In this document: positions 33,856 through 47,538 of the stretch, piece by piece | Layout: each line of letters starts with the position of its first letter | Numbering within the stretch: position 1 is the first letter of the stretch | Source of the DNA: Branchiostoma floridae | Taxonomy: Eukaryota > Chordata > Leptocardii > Amphioxiformes > Branchiostomatidae | Direction: 5' to 3' | Assembly: GCF_000003815.2 (NCBI RefSeq) | Contig: NC_049984.1 | Location: 12,519,186 to 12,583,185 of the forward strand | DNA length: 64,000 bases | Program-made: the position numbers and the translations under genes | Notes under the pieces: model-generated | Databases searched by the model: none | Seen by the model: the letters and a program-made list of their open reading frames with translations, nothing else | Told to the model about the DNA's origin: nothing

Positions 33856-35706
33856 ATGGAAAAGTCTGAGGGAGGGGGGCGCTTAGGCGGAACCGGGCGG
33901 AGACTTCCGGGTTGGAAGACATGGATTGTTCTTTTCTTCACAACAGGTAAGAAACATTCCAAGATTTCATGCCTACATTAAGATTCTATCCCATAAATAT
34001 GCTTCCCTTACATCAGACAGTGAGTTTAGACTAGCCTAAACCTACTGCATCGCTTGTCACGTGCTGCTTACTGTTAAAGTAGGACAAAGGGGGAAATAAA
34101 TTTTCGGCACACTGGTGACTTATGGGTTATGACTATATATATGAGGAGGTTATAGATGACTGCGGCATCAGGGCACAGATTGGTTTTCCACTTTGGGAAG
34201 CCATCTAAGAGCATCTGGCACAGAATGGCCAGGCAAATGAATATTTATGTTCATCAAACGTCAATACAGAACACTGGAAATGCAAACTCTGTCTTTGTTG
34301 CACCACTCAAGTAGGTGTGATAAATGCTTTTGTTTACAGGATGATGAGTCATTTATGGTATCATCATCTACCTAATGTTATTTTACAATAACATAGAATA
34401 AGATCATGATAGAATCTAATGATGTTACAGTAACATGGTAAGGTTTGACCCATTTAGTTACTCAAGAGCTAGTACCTTGCACACCAGTGTTTACATGTAG
34501 CCTAAGAGCTTAAAAAGTAAAAAGTAAAGCATGCAGTAATCCTGAATAGTGGTAGTTGCTACTGGTACCGTAATCGTAGTTGAAAAATAGCACCATGTTG
34601 TGTAAGTGTTAGTTTGTGTACAGTGTTACGTCTGTTCCTGTTCCGTAGACTGAACAAACATGACCTGTTTACATAAGTAGCAGTCTTGAGTCTCAAAACA
34701 GTCACTAGTACTAGTAGTAGGCCAAAGGATAGACATTAGTTACTTTTGGTGGGACTGTTTTAGCTAACATATTTTGCAGTAAGCCATACGTCTTACTTCC
34801 AAATATCACAAATTCGTTTCAAGTAATGCTTGTACAGTTAAGTAGCAACACTCCATAACAAGTTCATTTTACCACCTATGCTATGGTCTTCAATGACAAA
34901 ATTTTCATCGTTTTGTAGTGCTAAATTTTCATTTTTGTGGTAGGAATAACATTTTTATGGTAACAGAATTAGTCAAAAAGTTATATAAGTGTAAGTCAAC
35001 AAGCATACTACTAGTAGTACACTACAATACAGGTGCACTGATGTTCTGGTATTTAGACCTGTGGTGCCTTTATCATTATGATATCTAATGTCGTCAATAA
35101 CAATCAGTTCAATTACACGTTCTCTGTTGCTCCTCAGTCTTGCAGGTGTCGCATGTCTGTGGCGAGGACCGGGGCATCCTGGCATCCTCCGGAAGGGCTG
35201 GCGGGGAAGTCTGTACAGACGAGAAACGACACGGGCCCCGCGGTCGCATCCTCAGCCCAAACTATCCCCTCAGCTATCCTACCAACACTGAGTGCAACTG
35301 GTACATCAACGCAAACCCTGATGATGTCATTACCATCAGGTACACATAGACTGATGATGTCATCAGTTACTTTGGATATTGATCATACATGTTCAGATGT
35401 TGGAGTATGATTTCTAAATTAGTCTTGATATACACAAAGGAAAATGCAGACAAAAGTATTTTTAAGGCAGCTGCTTATCATAGTGAAATTTACATTAACG
35501 CTAGTTCACCTTTATCCACAGGGTAGCCTAAATCCGTTGTTTGTTTTCGAAAAACAACTTATCATTTACTTTTTAGGGACATCAAGTTGACAGAAAAACT
35601 GCAATATTTCTAAAATGTTTCATTCGACATCTTGATATGCCTAAATACCCTATTTTTAAAACCGAAGAATATAGGTTACCCCACAGATAAAGGTGAACTA
35701 GCATTA

Positions 35707-35763
<57 letters not shown>

Positions 35764-38700
35764 GGCCTCCTTCGGTCAATATTGACCATAGTAAAATCCT
35801 AATTGATGTCAGCCCTGCAGCGTCGACTGTGGCTAAACAGTCCTATACGAGAATGACAGTCTTTGCCACATAGGGCACATCTGTAAGCTGACTCAGGTCT
35901 GTTGCATAGCATTACCAAGGAGTCTGGAATAAACTTAATGTACCCTTTTTTCTAGCTTTGAAGACTTTGACCTTGAAGCAGCTGAGAATTGCGGCTATGA
36001 CAGCCTGGAGATCGGCCCGGTGGTGTCCGCAGGGGAGCAGTACGTGAAGTACTGCGGCACCTACGCTCCCGTCCCGCCACCGTTCCTATCTACACGAGAC
36101 CACGCCTACGTCAAGTTCTACAGTGATCCAAGCACTGTGGGGAGGGGGTTTGCACTAACATATATAACAGGTACTTTTCAATGACTCCATTCAAACTTGA
36201 GGCATGGCAATTCCTACTTTGAGATGCTCCAACTGCAGTTGTCAATTCACTAGCAATACGAGTAATGTTGGAGTATAAGCTGGTGCATAGAGCAGAGCCC
36301 ATACCCATTTCAATAGCTCTTGGGCCACACAACTTTGTACAATCACTACAGCAAGGGCTAGTAAACTTAAAGTATTTTGTATGATAATGTCAAGGATGGA
36401 GCTCACAACCTACTTAATACAATCTGAACACTCTACTGACTTGGCCATTGCAGCAGTATTTGAATAAGAAAAATGTAAATGTAGATGATGTATTTTCTGA
36501 ATCTTGTAAAACCTTAAAACATATGAAAGAAAAACATGACTGTTCTGCAGGTCCCCAGAATGCTGCAAGTTGCCAGCAGGATGAGTTCCACTGTGACAAT
36601 GGGAAGTGTGTGCTGAGCTCATGGACCTGTAATGGCATGGACGAGTGTGGGGACAACTCTGATGAAAGGGGCTGCACAGGTAATAAGTCACTAAATCAGG
36701 ACTGTGTATAGTTTTTGTCAGCAAATAAAAGTATAGTATAGTGCTTGTTCATATAAGTAAATTGTCTACAGATGTGTATGTCACTTGTTGTGGAATCATA
36801 AAAATGTGTTTCTCATCATAGCAGTTTTAGTTGCATTTTCTTACATACATGCTGTTCTCAATACATATAATTTTGCAGGGTAACCCTAAGTCAACCTTAT
36901 TGAAAAAACAATGTTATGGAGGCCCCTTCAATAATGTATTGAACTCCTGATCTTTGGAAATATGCATATTTCAAGAATTGCTGATACTGCATTAAAGTAG
37001 ATCTTTTTGAATACACTGTTGTTCATATAAAAAGCTACGGGCTAGTTTTGAAGTAAACAAAGACTGTAGAACTGTTTTGAATTTAAGACAGTTAACAATT
37101 TGACTCAGACTCGTGCATGCAATATTTGTCAAAAAAATGATGGATGTGAACTGTGAAGTATTAAAGACCAAACGTACATGTACAAAATGTGCCTTTATCT
37201 CTCTGCAGACATCCACCCTCCCACCCCTCCCCCCCACGTGTCCCCATGTGGTGCTGACCAGTACATGTGTGTGGCCATGAACACGGGCAGGGACGCCTGC
37301 TTCTGGGACTTCACACGCTGCGACGGGAAACAGGACTGTGAGGACGGGCAGGATGAGGCCAACTGTGGTACGTCATCCTTCAGGGCTCAAAATACTTTTT
37401 TTCTGCATACCTGCACTGTTGCAGGTATCATTGGAAATTACCTTCACCAGACAAATTTTACCTGTACCGCTCTGAATTTAGAAACGATGGATCATACTAA
37501 AATTGTTGAGGAACCGTTGCTATTTTTTTATACTTAATAGGTGGTATCAGTCAATGCAGCTAATAACAATCTGCATACACGTACCTCATAGGACATTTAT
37601 ACACAAAACCAAGTACATGGACCAGTGCAGGTTAGGTGCAGGTAGACACTAGAAATACCTGTACAGCTCCAATTTTACCTGCACTAACCTGCATATGCAG
37701 GTGGTATTTCGAGCCCTGTCCTTGCAATCTAGGGTCTTTTAAAAATTGAAGAAATTACAGTTATTTGTATATAATTGATTGTTGATCTATGGCAGTTTGA
37801 TTGTTTGTTCATTCATTTGATTGAGCCAGTAAACTACATGTTTACACACCAGTTTTGTATTTTAAGTTCAAGCTTCGTAAGGCCAGACTGTGAGGTTTGA
37901 TTAATTTACACTGGTGAAGACCCCTACTCTTTTAGAGAAGTGTGGTGGAATCTGTAACATGCTCAAGGTGTGGTTTTCCTCAAACATAGCACTTAAGGCT
38001 TTACATTTCTTGAGACAAGATGTCCCTATGCAACTTTTCATTGTCTATTTTTATCCACCAGGGGGCATTGTCCATTGTGGAGGAATCCTGAGCAATACAT
38101 CAGGGGCTTTCTCCTCTCCCAACTATCCCCGTGACTACCAGAACAACCTGAGCTGTGATTGGATCATCACCATTCCAAATATGGTACATGTTAAGATCTT
38201 CACATTTTAGTGTACATTTCAAAATCTTAAGACTTTTTAGTTTTAGCAACTAGTCCCATAACTCATTTTATAGCTGTTTTATGTTTACTTTTCTCAAATT
38301 GATTTTGCTACATTCATGTAGTTAACTTATCCTTATCATCATTTTTGTTGTATTTAACTGTTGATATTAGTTTGATATTTAGTCTTCTTTGTATTCCTTT
38401 TAATCATTTATTGCAAGACCATCATTTGAAGAGCCAGCCTTGGAGAAGTAGTACTTTCTGTTGTAGGCTATTTTTTTTAAAATCTGTATAAAAGCTGAAA
38501 AATAGCACTTTTTCTAGCAGGTACATTTCCACTGGGATGTAGAACAAATTGAAGGGATGAATATAGAAGTTTTTTTTTGAGCAAGTGATGGTCTGCATAT
38601 GTTCTCACTTGTAACACTAACAATAATGTCAATCACTGTCCATGTCACATGCATGTTTCCTATGTCTCTAAGTTTCCCATGTCCATGTACTTGCAATTAG

Positions 38701-41700
38701 CCATTAGACACAAAGTTGCAAATAAACTTTCTTTGTTATTCTTTTCTGTGTTCTTGTAGGTTGGTGTCATCATCCAGCTTCAGTTTGAAGACTTTGCTCT
38801 TGAGAACCGCCCGGCCACTGATTCTGTCACTGTGTATGATGGGGATAATGAAGATGAGGTATTTATTAGTATCTAAATCTGTTTAGAGACCTGGCAAAAT
38901 TCATTGTTTAAGAAGCAAAGAAAGGTGTTTCTTGTAATGCTACATGTACTTGGATACTAGAAGCATTTGATGTTGGTGTTTTGTGCTTAAGATTGGAAAG
39001 GCACACGCCTGCTTGCCTTTATTTGGACCGTCATTATTCAGTGGAGACTTTAGCTGTGTAATCTGTTTTCCTCTCAAAGTACTGATGCAAAATTGATGCT
39101 GTCATGAAGTGACATTGATGTATGGAAGATTAATTAATTGCCTTTACTGGAGGAATAATTGAGACATGTTACTTGCTGTAAACATGAGGTGAAATACAGA
39201 CAGTGTTAATAAGCCTTTCCCCATCCTACAGGATGAGCTAGGTGTGTACTATGGCAGTAACCCTTCCATTGGAGAGATTGAGTCATCAGGGCCCCATATG
39301 TTGGTCAGATTTCGCTCCGACAGCTCTGGAACTAACAGGGGCTTTCTGGCAAGTTACCGCATCAAAGGTAATACACATGAAACTCAGTAGGGGGCATTTG
39401 TGATACACTTTTGAAACATCTTTTGAATTTACATCACAGTTATTAGCACAGTAAGTTATGAAAAAAAAATTGCAAGAAGTTGAAGCCCAAGGAATCAATA
39501 CTACAAATGCTTTTTGTTTTATATTGGGGTAGGAGGGAAAGGGATGTTTTCACGGTGTGTGAAGTTGGCAAAACATGTAGTTCAGAAATTCAGTACAATT
39601 ACAAGACACATTTGTGGTGTTATGATTTCATGATAGGAGGTCACTGTAAAACAGGAAAATAAAATCACAGTGAACATGACATGATTTCCAGTTATTGTAC
39701 ATCATGTGACAGCCATACACTGATCATGTGATAATCACATGCCTTGCAGGTCCTTGTGTAGGATTGCGACATCCATGTGCGGACCACAGCACCTGTTACA
39801 GCTCCGAAGACAGGTGCGATGGCATCTGGACATGCCCGGATGGCACAGATGAGAAAGGCTGTGGTGAGTATTGTATTATTGTTCTCAGACTTCATTATCT
39901 ATAGTTGACAGTATGTCAATGTATAATGGGCTATGCATGTATTTCATGATGAATGGTCATTGCTATCCTAGCTAGTTAGTTAGTTAGTTACAAAGTAAAT
40001 ATGGTCTACCAATTGAGCATTGCAGGAAATAAGTATAATTCTTTGACTACTGTGTTTTGCTTGACTTGACTTTTTTTACTTGACACAACTTGACTTCTGA
40101 AAAATTTACATGTACATGTAGCTCATGAATGAACAGGTGTGTAGTAGGCGTAACCATTAACTTTGAATTAACCCACCATGTTACATATGTATATGTGTGT
40201 TTGGGACATCTCTAACAGTGCACTCCTCAGGTGTGCACAGTTAGGATGTGAAGGAGTACATCAAACTTGGGAACACTTCAGTGGACGTCATTTTAGACAC
40301 GTTCTCATGGTGGCAGATATATGTGGCCTGGTGGAATTATGTGAGAGTGATGTTTTCCCTATCCCCAGATGCCTGTGGGAGTGGAGAGGTCCCGTGTGGG
40401 GGTCCCTCCAAGCGCTGCTACCCTGAAGAACACCACTGTAACGGTGAACCCTTCTGTGATGGAGGCAGGGACGAAACCCACTGTGGTAAGTTGTGTCAAG
40501 AAATTTAAGATACATAACACTGTTTTATGGCCATCTTCTGTTCTGCAGATTATGTTTTTGTTTTGTTTTGCATTGACCTGTAGGCCTAAGACACCTGTTT
40601 TGTACAGTATGTACAATCTAAATGGGCCAGACTATAAGGTTTGATCCATCCACACTGAGAAGGACCACTATCTTTATGTTAAATGTGGTAGGCTCAAGGT
40701 GTGGCTCTTCTCAAATGTGGAAGCTCCAACTTTATGTCCCATTGGAGAGAACTTCCCTAGCAAGAGCTAGGTACTCATTTTTTCATCGGACTCGAGTTAG
40801 AAAATAGGTGTAAAAAGGGGTTGGAACACAGAAGTTAACAACCTAGGTCACTTTACCACCTCCAGATAGTAGATAATCAAAACTTTCAAAATGAAATCTC
40901 TATCTGTGGTGATTATCTGATAAATGCTCTTTTATTCTAATATAGATCAGCTTTGCGGGCAGAATTTTGAACAACTTGTAACTCCCTCAATCCCCTCAAC
41001 ATAAGAGAGATAAAGACTTTAATTTGAATTTTGAGACAATGCTGCATACTGATATCTCCTTTGGGCATGCACCCATGGCCATAATTTGCAGTCTAGACAG
41101 ATTTTGTCTTCCTCATTTAATACTTTGGATGACGTCAAACTGGATCTTGTTATACGTTTACAATCCTCATGGCTCCCTATTAGTGCTTGCTACATCTGCT
41201 GGCTTCATAGTTAGACGTTCTCCCTGCTGATATGCCCCATGATATATGGTGATTGTATGCATGGATGTTGAATTTCTCTGTAGGAAGGAATTCTTTGTCA
41301 TCAGTCTTGCTTATTGGAGGTGTGACAATTTACTGTAGATTCATTTAGTTTTGCAGTGGACTTATTTTGCAGAACGAGGGAAAAGGCGGTGTTTACATTG
41401 TAGATTTACATTTGAAACAATTCTATCGTACAATAGTCTTACAAGGGAGACATATTCGTGGTATGATACAAAATTTGCAATGGAAAGGTAAGTGTGAAAT
41501 GAAAACCACAGTGAAAGTTTCCAGATTTACAGTACTGAGCCTTTCTGTTTGTTCCCCCAGACTCCTGCAGCCCTGCAGAAGGAACATTCCATTGTCGGAA
41601 CAGGAGGTGCATCTATGAGAAGTGGGTGTGCGACTCTCAGGACGACTGTGGGGACGGATCGGACGAGGAAGGCTGCAAAGGTGGGACAGATTATTGTGTT

Positions 41701-43347
41701 AGACTTACATTTTGGAGTAGATTTTTAGCTGGATCTAAAGAGCAAATGGCCCAAAATGTAACTAGAATACACATTTATATTGAGGAAATGCCATCCTTAT
41801 TGGGTAGTGCACATGCAGCAGTCCCCTGTAATACTTTGCCAGGCCATTTTCTGAGGAATCATCAGAAGAGTGATGAAAAACTGGAAACTCATGGGTACTC
41901 CCATGGTATCTTAGCAGTCCACCGGAACAAATTCGTAGCTTTTGGGCAGGACCGTGACTACATCCCCTAAGGGCACCAGCACAAATGTGACCAAAGCATT
42001 AGCAGGCTGCAGGTTATTAATGTTAGCTACAAAAGAGACAAAAAATGTCTCAAATGTGAGAGCTTTGCGGATGCCTTTCTACAGTGTACGTGTCAGAGAA
42101 AGTGATCACAGCTGCTGTGATTGGTTCCATCGTGTGTGGCCTGCTGCTGGTCATCGCCCTCGGCTGTACCTGCAAGCTGTACGCTCTCCGGCTGCAGGAC
42201 GATCCACGCTACCAGTCCACGTGAGTAAATACCTTGAATGATGTGTTACATCTTTAATGATATTTGTACTAAAATTTATAGTTTGTCTTACTGCATAACA
42301 CTTCTTTTTATTTTCTTAATATTCAGTCAAAATGCCTTTCTACCTGTTCATGTACATCTTCTAAAGAATGCTATTGCTACTTGTATTACAACAAGTACTT
42401 TCTAACTGTTATCATAATGGACCTGTGTTCTCTCCAGCCGGTTTGACACACCGATGATGCGACTGCAGCACGAGCTGAATCGCCGGGAGGCACCGCCCTC
42501 CTATCACGTCGCCGTGGCATCACATGGACCCCGGCAGTTTCAAGAGGCCCACACGGCATTCACCCAGCACGTGCAGGCGGCCATGAACATGAGGCCAGGG
42601 CGGCGGCTGCAACAGATGAGGCAGTTTCTACGCCGTAGCCGTAGCAGCGAGTCAACAAGCACCGCCCAGGCCGTCATCACAGGAGAGAGTCAGGAGCGGA
42701 TAGCGCTCACAGTCACTCGATCCAGCGAGAGCATGCAGAGTACGGTGAGCGACCGGGTGGAGGTCACCCGACAGGCGGATGGGTCGCTCAGAATCCGGGC
42801 ATCCATCAGCTCAGCAGGGAACTCGTCTGATTCCGAAGACACCGACAATGAAACAAACAGAATCATCGGGGAAAGCGATCCCCCCATGGGTGCAGCCGCT
42901 GCTGTCCCAGAGTTCCAAGCGCCGCCCATCAGTAAGACTGGTTTCCTGCCCCCCTCCCCACCCGTGTTTCCGCCAGTGAGAAGCATTGCTGCTCTGCCAT
43001 CCACATCTCGACAGGAGGAAGACCAGCAGAGTCGTGGTAGCAGAAGCTCCAGTGACTCAGAACTGTTGGATCTAGGGGCCGATGTGGCCAACAGCAGTGC
43101 TACTGTTGTCATCCACTCCAGCAGCCAACCTTTCTCCCTAAGATCCGCAGGAGATGGAAGAAGCTTTCAAGTTCATGAAGCGCCAAATCTCAACAGCAAT
43201 GGAGGAGATAGAAGTGATGACGGTGACACCAGAAGCTCTCGTTCTCAATCCATGGAGTCCGTCAGTTCGGAGGAGTCGGTAGGATTTCACGCTGACAGTG
43301 GGCAGCTGCCACTTCTACAGCAGACAGGAGAGGAGAGCTCCTGTTAG
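33856..43347 (+). CDS. LRP12: LRP12/LRP3-type CUB-LDLa receptor (13 coding exons, 849 aa)
   Basis: Exons: 33856-33946, 35138-35339, 35956-36170, 36551-36679, 37209-37367, 38062-38183, 38760-38858, 39232-39367, 39750-39863, 40369-40485, 41561-41680, 42085-42220, 42438-43347; frame is continuous (2550 bases). Order: signal peptide ([10 protein letters not shown]), CUB1 (about 35-169), LDLa1 ([14 protein letters not shown].., with [12 protein letters not shown]), LDLa2, CUB2 (about 266-384), LDLa3-5 (the last with [12 protein letters not shown]), one membrane span near 510-533 ([16 protein letters not shown], then CTCKLYALR) and a 310-aa tail with RREAPPSY and DTDNE motifs. This order and the membrane/RREAPPSY segments match vertebrate LRP12 and its paralogue LRP3, so the gene may be pro-orthologous to both. 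The family is endocytic, and the tail binds adaptors. LDLa modules start and end in phase 1, allowing exon shuffling. Nothing is broken. Confidence 0.93.
35709..35762. repeat. (TA)n microsatellite in an LRP12-like intron
   Basis: A nearly pure TA run interrupted once by CA, between coding exons 2 and 3. Confidence 0.95.
37879..38005 (+). repeat. Dispersed AGGTTTGAT repeat (copy 2)
   Basis: GGCCAGACTGTGAGGTTTGA, then TTTACACTGGTGAAGACCCC and CATGCTCAAGGTGTGG. Same order of blocks as 40624-40735. Confidence 0.5.
40624..40735 (+). repeat. Dispersed AGGTTTGATCCA repeat (copy 3)
   Basis: GGCCAGACTATAAGGTTTGA, then CCACACTGAGAAGGACCACT and AGGCTCAAGGTGTGGCTCTT. All three recognised copies are in the plus orientation within introns. 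Confidence 0.5.
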
Positions 43348-44235
43348 CCTGCAGACAAAACCCTTCTGCACACAATTATCTATGCCAGTTACTTATGTAC
43401 TGAATGTGCTATTGAACTAGAAAATCTTCTGACAATTCCTAGCCACAAGATAGCTATAATCTTGTTGACGAAACCTGCACATAAAAATGAGTCTGAAGCA
43501 GTGCCAAGAAACCATGTCTTAGGAGAGATGGAAATCATATATGTATATATACAGATGTAAAGAATCATAAAGAGAAATATACTCAGAGAGAAACTCTAGG
43601 TAACTTGTGCACTGAAGCCATTACATGTCAAAGATGTGAAAGGGACTCAGGGGACTTCGAATGTAATAATCCATGACTCTATTCTATTTTTTTTCTGTTC
43701 AATGTTTTCCTTCAGTCAATGCTCTTGTAAGACATGTTTGCCCTAAGATTTTTATTTGTCCTGATAGCTTGTAATCTTACTGTTCAGGATTAGACAAGAA
43801 CATAGAAAATCTATGGGCCCCAAACAACTTTTGACTGGCCTGAAATTGGATGGACATTTGTGTCATTTTATGTATTTCTACTTGTGGCATGGCAATTCTT
43901 TTATTTTTCAGTAAAAACAGCACTTTATAAAGTTTTTAGTGTGATGTAGACAAATTTGTACATTTCGGGCAAAACATCTCTCAGTGAGGGTTTTGGCCAG
44001 AAGTAAGCAAACTTTATTAGAGACACTCTTCCTGTTCATCTTAAAAGCTACATTTCCATTTTTAGCCCTCTGAACTGTAATTTTCTGCACTGTAGTAAAT
44101 CTCCTTTTTTCATTGTCCAAGACCCTAAAGCAATTTAGATTGCCAAAAACAACTCTTTCCCAACTGCAGTGAACAACTTTAAGTTTAGGGTGTCCAAATA
44201 ATTGCATGGGAGGACATCCAAATGCACTTGTCCAA

Positions 44236-44281
44236 CCAAGGAGGTTATATCACCTGATATCAGGTGATATAACCTCCTTGG
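44236..44281. repeat. 46-bp perfect palindrome in the LRP12-like 3' UTR
   Basis: CCAAGGAGGTTATATCACCT, then GATATC at the centre, then the exact reverse complement. The 9-mer GTCCAACCA occurs at both edges (44230-44238 and 44281-44289), partly overlapping the palindrome. Confidence 0.95.
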
Positions 44282-44934
44282 TCCAACCATGGACTGTTCT
44301 TTTTTTTCTGCAATATACAATCTTTATTAATCTTTAAGTTTTTACTGAAGCAGGCCAGCCCTTGTGTTTGATAGGGGCCATCATTTTGTAACAATTTAGG
44401 TGACAGTGCAATAATTGTCATTTTTTAAACTGCTTTGGTAAAGGTTTGCTTGTATGATTTGTTTGAAATGCATATTACAGCCAAGATGCATTATACTTAT
44501 TGAGCTTCTATGTTATGAGTTTCCTGCCATATTAAGTCTCATTTATCCTGTTTTAGTCCATGTTGATGCCATATATTAAGGAAAATGAGCATTTTAACCA
44601 AGCCAAGATAAGGGAATTGTCGTTATTATCATGACTGATGTGTGAGTTGTAAATATGGATGTATCCCAATGTACAGAGAGATGTCAAATAACTGTATAAA
44701 CAGATTGTAAATTTGTTGTAACGTAATATAATATCTGATGAACTGATGCAATATTGAAAAGACAAACTGCATGGAATATCAAAAGGAAAAGTATAATTTT
44801 GTAAACAACCAGCATAGCAGAAGTCAGAATGTACAACATTATGAACAGTAACAAGGTACCAAAGCCAACACATGGAATGATTCAAAGATGTTTTGAGTTT
44901 TTCCTCTTTGTAATTGTTTTCTTGCTCTACAGAA

Positions 44935-44940
44935 AATAAA
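44935..44940 (+). terminator. Candidate polyadenylation signal of the LRP12-like gene
   Basis: AATAAA about 1.6 kb past the stop codon, followed by TATTCTTGACTGTTATTCGTG, a T/G-rich downstream element. Confidence 0.5.
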
Positions 44941-44945
44941 GTTAT

Positions 44946-46496
44946 CAAAATTGTATTCTTGACTGTTATTCGTGATTTTTCTTCTATTTTACAGGGAGCT
45001 TTTATGGGGAAACTTATCCAAGTTTATGCCTTTGGAATGGAGCGCACTTGAAGGAGGAAGACTGGCAAACGAAAAACGACAATAGGTCCCCCTAACACAG
45101 TTCTTCAACGTAACGTTACATGTAAACCTCAGTATGAATACATGCTAGCACGGTTATAAACGTTTGGAGAAAAGTATACAGGCCATACATTGCTCTGAAG
45201 GGAAGAACTGGTATTTCATCCCATTGGTTATACAGATGGCTCTGTCCCCGTGTTTTTAAGGAAATTGTGTCCTTAACAAATTGGACGATATTGGGTTACG
45301 CTACGTTACAGATTTTCAATGTAAACAACATTCCGTACCACCAAAAACACCATGTCTTATCCTCACAAAGCTTGCATTGGTAGCGATTGATTAAATGGTG
45401 ACGTAAGTATGTAAACCACAGAATGAAGTCAAATGTTTATCATCCAAAGCCCACCTAATGAATTCTGTGATAGATTACATAAATCCAACAAACAAAAATA
45501 AACGGGGTAGTTCTAGGCGCCATCTTAACCACCATTGAAGATTTTTTAAAGAAAGTGTGAAAGGACTTTAATGTAACTATCATGTGAATATTAAACTTCA
45601 CGGTTGTGAAAAGGACATTATGCTTGTTTAACGAATAGTTATAAGGAGAAAAGTATTACGGTTCCTTAACAACGCACCTGGTTATTTTGGAGACCTCGCC
45701 AAGCAAATGGGAGGGAGTACAAACAAAGGAAGAAAATTAATTACGAAATGGTGAGCCCAGAAGGGCGGAGATCGTAGTCGGGAAAGGTGCGCCGTAATTG
45801 TTCAAAGCTAAGGTACACAGGACGTTGCCGAGGCTGTCTGATGCTTCGATAAGTATTACAATCAATACAGTGTGTGGGCAAGGCAGGTTGCTGCGTTCCA
45901 TTTCGATGACCAGGAACGGGAGTTCCGTTTGTAGTGTGGGTGTGGGTGTGGGAGATGCTCACCTGAATGATTCGGACAATGTTGACAACCAGCTATGGTT
46001 TAAGCTGACGTTATTTTCTCGTTCAAAGAAAGGTACAGAGAAAAAGAAAGAGAAGAACAGAACAGTTCTTAAGTGGCGATCTTGCATGCTTGAATGATAA
46101 CGCTTAATGAATGAACCGTCCCTTGCGTTGCGTACGTTGACAAGGAATTGGTTATTAGCTCAAGTCACTTGTTGGCTTGTCTCTATATGTGCCGGCTACT
46201 GAAGTCAGGCGTTAGTTGGGAGTCGAGCGCTTGACGGGCACGTCTGCACGTAGCCATTCGGTACAACTGAGATTCCGTTGGTATTCAAAGGTTCAAGATC
46301 GAGTCGCGGGCAGCCGAAGGAATGCCGACCTTTGGACAAAGATCTTAAGATAAAAAGCGGCACTTTTCTTTGACCGAGAAAAGACTTGGAGACTGTGTTA
46401 TTCACTTTCTTGATTGTGTATAACGCTGGTGCCATAACAACGTTAACAAGGCCGAGTATACTACAGACAGGAAACATTCTGACCAGCGTCAACAAA
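44946..46496. other. Intergenic region and probable 5' UTR of the adhesion GPCR
   Basis: No protein-like frame. GC content rises after about 45740, as expected near a promoter, but I cannot identify the transcription start. The ATG at 46497 is the first in a frame that yields a signal peptide joined in phase to the next exon. Confidence 0.4.
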
Positions 46497-47507
46497 ATGA
46501 GAGACCATCTGAAGGTGCTAAGCTTGCTGTTGACCGTGGTTGTTGGTAAGTTCTTTCTTTTGATTATTTCCCTATCAGTTCTTAGACTAGTACATGTATA
46601 TGGTTTAATGGCTAATAGCTAGCGTACATGTAGTTGGGGTCTAATACCAATCCACACCTCACAGTGTTACTGAATGGTAGACTGGTCATACAAAAGGAAG
46701 TACTAGTACTGTTCTCTGTATACGTACTTCTAGTTTCGCGGTTTTCGTGTTCACATCTCCTCCGTGAATACGTGTTTTATCTTTCACCCTGTACATGCGT
46801 ACAGTAACACATTGGCGACTTTTCAATTGAAAGGTAAGGTTTCTTGAGATTGTCAAGAATATTCATGAAGGCTTGCTATAGTATAAGTCATAAAATGCAT
46901 AATGTTCAGTGAACAACTTCTTACGGTGTTACTCAATTAATACCAATAATAGATTGCACCGAGGTTTTTTTTTCGTTGAGCATGATAGATTTCATGGACC
47001 TGCAGTCAACCAACTTTCTGCTATGAGTAGAAGGTAGCTTCACGGGAGAGGCATATGACATCGTTAGAATAAGTGTGTTCTAGGGCATTAGCCTTTCGGA
47101 TGACACGGAAGTTACTATCTAAAAACGGTCTATTTGGCACAGGAATTCGTTGCACGGACGTTTGTTTACTAAATAAAAGTTCTGCAATGTCATTATCGCG
47201 CCTTTGCATGTAGATGAAAATTAAGGAATTGTACGATATTTACCTGGGGAGGCCTGTTGCAGAGAAGGACCGGTGACTTTTTTCAATGACCCTCCCAAAG
47301 TTCATTTATTTCAATGTCCCCTCCATATCCTTTGAATTCTTGAATTTTTCGCCTTTTCATTATGATCCTCGTTACACTTCTTTGTTTGTTAGATGAGATA
47401 GCTCGCTTTGTCTGAGTCACTTAAAACGCAGAAGCTGAAGTTCGATGATAAGATTACGTAGATTAATGAGACTAACAGCTATTACTCAATGTCCCATTCC
47501 ATGTCTA

Positions 47508-47538
<31 letters not shown>

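Larger units (their letters stand above)
43348..44945 (+). other. Probable 3' UTR of the LRP12-like gene
   Basis: No credible open frame is present. The first canonical AATAAA downstream that is followed by a T/G-rich stretch is at 44935-44940. The block is A/T rich and contains a 46-bp perfect palindrome at 44236-44281. Confidence 0.5.

Noticed and set aside
33119-33860. RFX X-box in the BBS2/LRP12-like promoter region
   Set aside because: Only half-site matches (AGCAAC, GGCAAC) were found, with no acceptable partner half within 0-3 bases.
42690-43112. 140-codon minus-strand frame opposite the LRP12-like tail exon
   Set aside because: It is a shadow of the GC-rich coding exon and has no domain or upstream exon of its own.
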